Shown here: piece after piece, positions 56,655-64,000 of the stretch
Numbering within the stretch: position 1 is the stretch's first letter
Layout: every line of letters starts with the position of its first letter
Notes under the pieces: generated by a model
The model's input: the letters and a program-made list of their open reading frames with translations, nothing else
The model's database searches: none
Told to the model about the DNA's origin: nothing
Assembly: GCA_963920765.1 (NCBI GenBank)
Contig: OY987242.1
Coordinates: 13,230,002-13,294,001 of the forward strand
Origin: Ulota crispa
Taxonomy: Eukaryota > Streptophyta > Bryopsida > Orthotrichales > Orthotrichaceae
Reading direction: 5' to 3'
DNA: 64,000 bases
Position numbers and translations under genes: made by a program

Positions 56655-58544
56655 TTAACCCCTAAAGGAACAAATGTCCCTTTAGGGGACAGTTGGGAAT
56701 TTGGGTATGTACCTATGGCTAAACTACTTTGTGTGGTTTTTTGAAACTTTTACAAAAGATGGGGAATTTAAAGATCTACATGGGTGTCTAATGTTATCTT
56801 CATTTTGACATCTATTGAAGAAGTTATGCTTGAAATTCTAAAAAAGGCAAAAGAGCAGGCATCCCAAAAATTGTTTTGAAAATTGCATTTTTTTAAAATA
56901 AAAATTTGAAATTGGTTCCTTAGATTTCTATGTATGTAGGAAGCTTTGAATCTTTTAGTTTTGATAGATGAAAGTTATGAGAAGTTTCAATTTGCGGGTA
57001 GGTATGGGACTCCCAAACCTCCATTCTTTTTGCCCCTTGTAAAATTTGGTGCTTTAACTTTTTGAGCTCTTTATGTATTTGTTTTTTGACTTTTTTTTTC
57101 CAAATTGTTGTAGACTATGATTCTGAGGTTTTCACTGTTTAGATCAAAAATCTAGATTTCTGAATTTACAAAAATCTACCAATCTTGCCTAGCGTATATG
57201 CAAATTTGATGGCCTTAACCCTTAAAGGACCATTGTTCCTGTGGGAGACATGTTGGATTTTGGGCATGTACCTATGGCTAAACTAATTTGTTTGATTTTT
57301 TGAAACTTTTATTGAAGGTGGAGAGTTCAAAGATCTATGTGGGCATTTAATTTTTTCTTCATTTTGACATTTGATGAATAAGTTATGCATGAATTTCTGA
57401 AAATTTAGGGAGGAGTGCCCAACTAGGTAGCCCAAAATTTTATTTACAATTTACATTTAAAAAAAATAAGATATTGAAATTGGTTCTTTAGATTTTATTG
57501 TATGTGAAAAGCTTTCAATCATTCAATTCCAATCAATGACATGAAACTTATGAGGAGTGTTTATTTGCGGGCAATTATGGATTCTCTACTCTAAAATAAA
57601 CTTTGAAGTCCTTTATTTTACTCAATTTTCAATATTTTGGAATAAAAATTAAACCAAAGGAAGTAGACTGCTTATCACAACATTAAAACCCTTGGGATTT
57701 GCATTTTTCTTTTCAATAATTAAACACTTAACAATTTAGTGTTTTGACTCATTCTCTACGTCTTTTTACTTACTATTCTTCCCCATGTATTGTATAGTTC
57801 CAATTGATTTGAAAATTCTCCCACACATACCTAACTCGATCTCCTACATGGAAAAAATAAAGTGCAATTTTGAGTAGAGCAATTTTTTTGTTATAAGAGT
57901 GGTCAAAGGCTTTTGGAATTTTTGGGCAACATGAATTTTTTTTAATTTTTTTTTTCACTTTAGATGTAAATATCTCACTCCTCTCCATCTCGAATGAGCT
58001 GATTTTTTCCCACCAATACCTCTTCTGGTCTAGGGTTAAATCTTATAATTGGATTTCCCAAAAACAAAATATAAAATTCATTTTTACTAAACCTCTTAAA
58101 AATGGCAGGTTTTAATGATTTTCATAGAAAAAGGGCTTGGTCCTTTAGGGGTTAAGGCATTGCAAGATTTTACAAAGTATGATTGACACCTCCAATTCAT
58201 TTGAGAATTCTCCCATGCTTACCTAGTTTGGTCTTCTATATGGAAAAAATAAACCTTAACTTTGCGTAGAGCAATTTTTTTTATATAGGAGTGGTCAAAG
58301 GTTTCTAAAATTTTTGGGCAGCAAGGAAAAACTTTTTTTTTTTTCACTTTAGATGTCAATATCTCACTCCTCTACCTCTAAAATGAGCTGATTTTTTCCC
58401 ACAAGTACTTGCCATAGTCTAGGGCAAGATCCTATAGTTGGTTGTCCAAAAAAACTTTCTTTCCTTCCTTTCTACTCATTCCCCCAAAAATGGCAATTTT
58501 CATTGACTTTTGCAAAAAAAATGACTTGGTCCTTTAAGGGTTAA
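56655..58544 (+). mobile_element. TTAA element, long type, with a second copy inside it
   Basis: TTAACCCCTAAAGGAACAAA to CTTGGTCCTTTAAGGGTTAA. After removing the nested 941-bp copy and one TTAA, 953 bp remain, the same length as 25768-26720. The split falls in GATGGCC|TTAA...TTAA|GGCATTGCAAG; the sister at 26326-26342 reads GGCCTAATGACATTGCAAG. Confidence 0.8.
57215..58155 (+). mobile_element. TTAA element, long type (941 bp), nested in its own relative
   Basis: TTAACCCTTAAAGGACCATTG to CTTGGTCCTTTAGGGGTTAA. Interior like 34585-35524 (TCTACTCTAAAATAAACTTTG, GTGTTTTGACTCATTCTCTAC). Confidence 0.8.
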
Positions 58545-58939
58545 GAGCCATAAAAATGTTGATGGAAGTTGATGAGTATGACATACGCATTTGTGCAATT
58601 TCATAAGCATGTGTACAATTTCACACATTTGTACAACTTCATATGCATTTGTGCAAAATTGTGCTTGACATGAATTAAAGGCATGGATTAAGTTAATACA
58701 TTTTGCCTCTCTTTCTAAGATTTTATCATATGTAATTAATTTTAGTTTTAGTGAAGAATTGACTGCCTGAAAGGGATTTGAGTAAGGACTGCTGCTTTTT
58801 GTCTCCAACTCTACAAGTTATGCTAAGTTTCATCATATTTGTGAACATTGTTACGCACACAGTAGAGCCGTATAGAGTTGAGCTTGCCATTGTTTTGCAA
58901 CCTCCTACTTTTCCTAGTAAGGTAGGTGTACCCATCCTT

Positions 58940-59074
58940 GTCATGTCCCACAGCAATTACCTGACATTGTCAGGACCTAACAAATATAAATCAAATGGTT
59001 ATGGGTAATTAAGTGATAGTTATGGGTGAGAAAGTGATGGTTGTAGGTGATGGCATGACAATTTTGAGTACCCA
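58940..59074 (+). repeat. dispersed repeat R1, second copy, left half
   Basis: Matches 1390-1608 loosely, ending at GAGTACCCA, where the 2-kb TIR element begins. It resumes at 61100. Confidence 0.6.
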
Positions 59075-59238
59075 GGGTGATGGCACGATCAAGATACCCC
59101 CATATGGTTTCCTTGGACCTTTGAACATGACTCCCGTCTTGTAAGTCCGGATTATTTTTGTGTCGGGAAAAAACTAAACTTGCAAGTGATAAGACATTTT
59201 TCTTAAGCTTTCCTTACATTAAGACATTTATAACATCA

Positions 59239-59740
59239 CTAGTATACTACTTGTTGTACCGACGGGTTTATGCCCCCCACCTCCTATCCCCGTGCTCCCC
59301 AATCCTTGTGCCCCCATATCCTTGTGCCCCCATATCCTGATGCCCCCATATCCTGGTGCCCCCTTATTTCTGTGCCCCCTTATCTTCTTGCCTCCTTTAT
59401 CCCTATGCCTCTTTATCCCCGTGTCCTCTATCCCCATGTCCCTTTATCCCTGTGTCCTCCTATCCTCATGCCTCATTATCCCCGTGCTCCCTTATCCTTG
59501 TGCCCTCTCATTCCCGTGCCCTCTTTTGGCAGAGAGAAAGTTGTGGTGCAACTGCCAGTGACTTGTTGTTAATGTCTAATGAAGCAGATAAAAGAGAGTC
59601 ATAGTTGATTTTACTTTGTTCAGTTATACCTTTTTGATCCTAGTAATTTCCAAACCTAACTTATGCCCGACCCTAATTGATTGAACACTATGATATGATA
59701 GGCCCTAATTGACTGACGGCTATTCTTTTATTAATATAGA
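59239..59740 (-). mobile_element. Helitron, first unit of a tandem pair
   Basis: On the minus strand it begins TCTATATTAATAAAAG (59740) and ends AGTAGTATACTAG|T (59239). The interior shares GTTGTGGT-CAA-TGCCAGTGA, GCAGATAAAAGAGAGTCAT and TGATAGGCCCTAATTGA with the second unit. Confidence 0.7.
59272..59525. repeat. C-rich minisatellite, unit about 16 bp
   Basis: Units of the form CCCCCATATCCTTGTG with many variants; a shorter version occupies about 59775-59955 in the second Helitron unit. The overlapping Pro/Cys/Leu-rich ORFs in three frames are translations of this array. Confidence 0.85.
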
Positions 59741-60189
59741 GTAGTATACTAGCCGTCGTATCGATTGGTTTATGCCCCCCACCCCCTATCCCTGTGCTCC
59801 CCAATCCTTGTGCCCTCATATCACGGGCCCTCTATCCTCGTGCCTCTATCTCCATGCCCCCATATCCTTGTGCTCTTTTATCCCCGTGTCCTATCCCTAT
59901 GTCCCCTTATCCTTGTGCCCCCTTATTCTTGTGCCCCCTTATCCCTGTGCCCTCTTTTGGCCAAGAAAAAGTTGTGGTACAATTGCCAGTGATGGTGCAA
60001 CAGCCAGTGACTTGTTGTTATCATCTAGTGGAGCAGATAAAAGAGAGTCATATGTGATTTTACTTTATCCATTTATACCTTTTTGATCCTCGTCATGCCC
60101 AAACCTAACTTATGCCCAACTCCAATTGATTGAACGATATTATATGATAGGCCCTAATTGATTGAATGCTATTATTTTATTAATATAGA
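59741..60189 (-). mobile_element. Helitron, second unit of the tandem pair
   Basis: Begins A|TCTATATTAATAAAAT on the minus strand at 60189. Its 3' end GGCTAGTATACTAC abuts the 5' TC of the first unit with nothing between. Only the outer borders of the pair show the A and T flanks of a Helitron target. Confidence 0.7.
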
Positions 60190-60454
60190 TATTCATTAAA
60201 ATGGGAGATTGGGCACCTCCCAAAATAACCAAAGGAGACATAAAACTTTTCAATTTTAGGTTAGTTCTAAAAGGTTTTATTGCAATTTAGGTTGAGTTGA
60301 CCTAAATTCCAATAAAACCTTCTAATTTTAGGTCAAATCTGAAAGGTTTTAAGTCAATTTAGCTCAAATCGAGTTGAATTGACATAAAACCTTTTGTTGA
60401 TTTTCCTTTACATTACCTCTCATTTCAATGGAAAACTCCCATTTTAATGGATAT
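60190..60454. mobile_element. MITE-like element, 265 bp
   Basis: TATTCATTAAAATGGGAG at the left mirrors CTCCCATTTTAATGGATAT at the right (one mismatch). The interior is itself rich in inverted AAAACCTTTT / AATTTAGGT motifs. It directly abuts the Helitron pair. Confidence 0.6.
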
Positions 60455-61099
60455 GAGGTTTTATTTAGAAAGTGTTCCTTCCATCAAAAGGACTTTCTTA
60501 ATTTTTTTTCACACCATAAAAGTGATTAGAACTCAAATGTCATGATCCGGACTTTTTTTGACTTGTAATTTAAAATGGCTCCCAAAAATGAACTATTAAC
60601 ATTTTAATAATTTTGACCATATGTGCACCTAGAAGCAAGTATATGTGCATGCTTTTGCCACTTAAAAAGATAATTTACAAATTTTTAATGTTTTTTCTTA
60701 GATGTAGAAAAACTCACATGAAATTGTCCCTGAAAGAACTCACCACAACTAATTTTAATAATGAATGGATTAATATTCATTAAATTCATAGACCATAGAA
60801 GCTTGCACAACTATAAATGCATCAATCTAATTCCTACTAACCAAATTTGTAGTCCAGATGAGTCCTTTACTTCATTTTGATGAAATGAGATAGTTCCGGA
60901 ACTTCTTACAAAATTGCTCATTTGGACATGATAACATTCATCATTTGAAAAAGTGTATTTTTTTTCTACTAATCTACAAGTATAAGCAACTTCTTGCCAA
61001 AAAATTAAGAGCATAGCACTCTCTAGTAAAATGTAATAAATAGCATAATTATCATGGGTATGGCCAACCTTTTTGGCTACCCTGATTGTGTCATCACCC

Positions 61100-61345
61100 C
61101 CCATCTCACTATTTAAGAACCAACAAGTCTTGTTTTTAGCATCTCTTACACATGGTTCTTACATTTTTAGTGATTTTGGACTTTGAAAAATCTTTGTGAA
61201 CAAATGCTTGCAGTTGGAACTTTGAAATTGATGCCAATATTTTTGGTTTCCACTTCCTAATTTACAATATTTTTTTTCAAAGTTAGTCAATTATTTTACC
61301 TATTCCAAAACCCTTATTTCCATGCTTATGGGTGCGCCTACCTTA
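61100..61345 (+). repeat. dispersed repeat R1, second copy, right half
   Basis: CATCTCACTATTTAAGAACC-AACAAGTCTTG...CATCTCTTACACATGG is continuous here, whereas in the copy at 1.6 kb the CACTA element sits between AACAAG and the following text. It therefore shows the unoccupied CACTA site. Confidence 0.7.
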
Positions 61346-61670
61346 TGTGGAACTCTAGTGGAAAAGCTCTATTTCATTATCAACAATAACAAAAGTAAAA
61401 GCATGTCCATATTCATTTGTTGACCAATTTTGTCTCTTCTTACCTTTGTAGACTATATCAAAAAAATTGAATCCATGCTTGAACTCAACAAATCCAAATT
61501 TGGTCTTTGTAAAAATTAATAATTATAATCTTGTGATTGAGCCTCATGTTTGTACTTTCATTGATATTTTGGTTTGAGCTAATTAGTTCATTTGTGTATT
61601 GTACACTTTTATTTGAGTGAAACAATTTTGTTGGGTACTTTGCCAAAAATGGTCTTAAGTTTTGGGAATG

Positions 61671-62060
61671 ACTAGGGAGACACCCCTTTGTTAGGGAGAT
61701 ACCCCTATAGTCCATCCTATTAAATTTGAGATTATTATTATGTTGAAATATGAAATAAAATCAAAATAATATTTTAGCACACATCTGCATCTGCAAGTAT
61801 TGCAAACATAACAAACATGTCTTATTTATAACATGGTCAAGAGTTAAAACTAGTTGTTCCCTTTGTTTGTAAATTTAACTCTGACCATGTCACAAATGAG
61901 ACATATTTGTTATGTTTGTAATGCTTGCAAATGATGTACGTGTGCTAAAATATTGTTTTGATTTTATTTCATATTTCAACTCAATAATAATCTCAAATTT
62001 AATAGATTGTGGGCTATAGGAATGTCTTCTTAGCAATGGGGGGGGGGGTGTCTCCTTAGT
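61671..62060. mobile_element. foldback element, about 390 bp
   Basis: ACTAGGGAGACACCCC at the left mirrors GGGGTGTCTCCTTAGT at the right. The arms pair along ATTAAATTTGAGATTATTATT, CATATTTCAAC and TTTAGCACAC, then TTGCAAACATAACAAA. Includes an 11-G run at 62038-62048. Superfamily not assigned. Confidence 0.7.
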
Positions 62061-62076
62061 TGGACCCTAAGTTTTT

Positions 62077-62346
62077 ATGGCCTTCACTCCTAGTGTTAAA
62101 GCTGCCCTAATTATGAAACCACATTTGGGATGGCTATTGCCAAGGTTCAAAAATTTGGAACAGGCTGCTGACATGGCAATAACTACCTACAACAGTATTG
62201 TAATTGACTCCACTAGGTTACTAAAAGTAAAACTGCAACTAATTGTCCATGTCATCCAAAATGCTGAAAACAAGATTCTACAAGTAATTCTAGCTGTTAG
62301 GAATGTTATTTTGGAACGTTTTGTTTTCTTTTACTTTCGACTATAG
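62077..62346 (+). pseudogene. unrecognised ORF, likely decayed coding remnant
   Basis: An 89-aa frame with balanced composition (VKAALIMKPHLGWLLPRF, then NLEQAADMAITTYNS, then VIQNAENKILQVILAVRN) that looks more like real protein than the neighbouring AT-rich frames. I do not recognise it. It lies between the foldback and the gypsy-like gag and may belong to the retroelement's flank or to a captured host exon. Confidence 0.3.
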
Positions 62347-62563
62347 AATATCTTTTACTTTAGATTTTTTTCATTTTAAATCAGAGTATGTATAGAGGTC
62401 AAGGTTGAAGTGTTATTCAGACTCAACAACACATATCTTGGAGCCATCGCTCACCTCCTTTGATATTTGTTTCTTCATTTTTGAATTCAAGTTCATTCTT
62501 AGTTTTTATCGATTATCTTTCTATTTTTTTGTTCGTAACAGTTTGTTGAGTCTTACTTCACTT

Positions 62564-62576
62564 GAGTATCAGGGCC
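62564..62576 (+). other. possible primer binding site
   Basis: GAGTATCAGGGCC resembles the initiator-Met tRNA complement TGGTATCAGAGCC used by many plant LTR retrotransposons, and CTTCA just before it would suit an LTR end. A complete LTR could not be delimited. Confidence 0.35.
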
Positions 62577-62752
62577 CTTGTTAGAAGTTGCAATTTACTC
62601 CCTCTAATATGATATCTCATTCATTACAATATTTGTGTCTTGTTCTTTTTGTGAGAGTTGCGGACATCTCATCTCTTTGAAGATTTGAAGGTTTAGAGGT
62701 TGCGGTTTATCTCCTCTAATCCAATATTTTATTTTAATTTATATATCCCGTT

Positions 62753-64000
62753 ATTTTTTGTCTCTTTGTATAGTTGAACCTCAGGATTATGTCATGTCCA
62801 AAGCTGTTGATTCTAAATTAGAAGCCATCTTTAATACTACTGCCATGTTGTCAAATTGGACCAGTACGACTGAAGGAATTATTGGTGATCTTCAACAAGG
62901 CCAACCTTCCGTCAATTCGGAGAGAGAAACTCTACTTGTGTTTTGACAAGATCTACTATCACTACTACAACAAAAGGAACTTTGTGTTAATCTTCCAGAA
63001 AAATTCGATGGCACGCGCTCCAAGTTTTAAGGGTTTGTCAATCAGATTCGATTGATAATTGCTTTACAATCGGGACGCTATTCAATATAAGAATCACATA
63101 TTGGATTGATTAGACTTTTATTTATAGGACAAATTTTATTATGATTTGCTCCTTTGTTTAAGAAAGAGTCACCTATATTGAGCAATTTTGACACTTTTCT
63201 TGAAGCATTTGCGGAAGCGTTTGGTAAACATGATAAAGTTTGTTGGAGAACTATAAAAATTTGGTCTTACAAAAAATGATAAATTTTGCATTGGCTTACG
63301 TCTCAAACTTTCAAAAACTTGCGTGTGACATCAATTGTGATGAAGCAGTCCTCATAAGCCAATTTTATTGGGGATTGAAAAATTATGTGAAAAATTTATT
63401 TTTATCACTTCTTAATCCTCAAACGTTAAATGAGGCAATTGGATAAACGGTTAAGTGCGATGACCAACTTTTCAAATGCCTTCAAAATCAGATTCTATCA
63501 AAGAAATAAATGATTCGTCTTTCTTCATTTGTATCAATAAATAATCCAATTTTGCATTTGAAAACTATAGACATGCAAATCGACGCAATATATATCAAGC
63601 ATCTCACTCTGGAAGAAAAGAAGTGTCGCATAGAGGAGGGACTATGCTTGTATTGTAGCAAAAGAGACCATAGAGTTTTCAGCTGCCCAAAAAAGCCGAG
63701 TCAATATATTGTTAAGATCAGAGCTGGCATCATTTAGGAAAACAAAATATACCCAGCTATAATAGGAACCGTGTGGCTGAATAATACAATTTCACAACAA
63801 CATTTAGGTTTTTTCCTTTCCGTTCAACATTTCTTTTGTTTTATCATTCCTTTATCCATTGGTCTTCAGAAACTTGAAACCATTGCTCTATTAGATTCAG
63901 GAACATCTGCTTGTTTTTTAGCTCAAGAATTTGTTAAAAGCCACAAATTCCATTTAGTTTAGAAATCTGAGTTTATAAATGTAGAAGTGATAGATGGACA
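62753..64000 (+). pseudogene. Ty3/gypsy-type gag to protease remnant, truncated by the window
   Basis: Broken reading frames in one direction: an N-terminal gag-like segment (62773-62946), then LPEKFDGTRSKF followed by an in-frame stop (about 62993-63030), a stretch with further stops and shifts to about 63445, then a zinc knuckle C-x2-C-x4-H-x4-C (CLYCSKRDHRVFSC, about 63648-63689), and an aspartic-protease-like ALLDSGTSACF (about 63885-63917). This order fits capsid, nucleocapsid and protease of Ty3/gypsy elements. Several stop codons mean it is inactive. Reverse transcriptase and integrase would lie beyond the right edge. Confidence 0.7.

Larger units (their letters stand above)
59075..61099. 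mobile_element. 2.0-kb TIR element inserted in repeat R1
   Basis: Ends GGGTGATGGCACGATCA and TGATTGTGTCATCACCC are inverted repeats with few mismatches. CCCA flanks both sides (59071-59074 and 61100-61103), and the paralogue at 1603-1614 reads GTACCCATCTCAC without interruption. Target duplication is 3-4 bp; superfamily uncertain. Two Helitrons and a MITE lie inside. No transposase. Confidence 0.65.

Noticed and set aside
59270-60057. Several 75-104 aa Pro/Cys/Leu-rich frames
   Set aside because: Translations in three frames of the C-rich minisatellite inside the tandem Helitrons.

Overview
The window reads as nuclear DNA of a land plant or close streptophyte relative: two intron-rich, GC-richer genes sit in a long AT-rich sea of nested, mostly non-autonomous transposable elements. 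I cannot fix the lineage. An ASG1-like gene argues for a green plant. Nothing prokaryotic is present: no operons and no ribosome binding sites.

Layout. 1-830: a GC-richer segment with a 203-bp tandem duplication and a possible small membrane-protein ORF on the minus strand. 1629-4658: a 3-kb CACTA-type element carrying a nested tRNA-derived SINE and a foldback. 7.7-8.0 kb: an old TTAA element. 9450-12425, minus strand: a complete six-exon gene for an ASG1-like protein (659 aa by my splice model), with a GC-rich island to about 14.35 kb upstream. 20550-23569: a second copy of the 3-kb CACTA element in inverse orientation, so the two copies bracket the ASG1 gene. 24-42.7 kb: no host gene; Helitrons, CACTA foldback MITEs, a Mutator-like foldback and many TTAA-flanked elements, often inside one another. 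43763-51852, plus strand: a complete 12-exon gene for a 1140-aa Q/P-rich, acidic, RS-domain nuclear protein, with both splicing and reading frame closing exactly. 52-61 kb: more TTAA elements, a CACTA MITE, a 2-kb TIR element with tandem Helitrons inside. 61.7-64 kb: a foldback and a decayed Ty3/gypsy-type gag to protease region cut by the window end.

The most unusual content is a diverse group of elements that all begin TTAA-CCC(C/T)... and end ...GGG-TTAA. In three places the unoccupied site can be read inside the window (the other arm of a palindrome, or a sister copy), showing that TTAA is the duplicated target. TTAA targets with CCC/GGG termini are the hallmark of the piggyBac superfamily; membership is inferred because no transposase is seen. 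Four of these elements sit in a chain sharing TTAAs, and two copies are nested one inside the other. Other paralogous empty sites give the relative order of several insertions.

All exon models, target-site duplications and homologies were made by eye from the sequence; no database search or alignment program was run.
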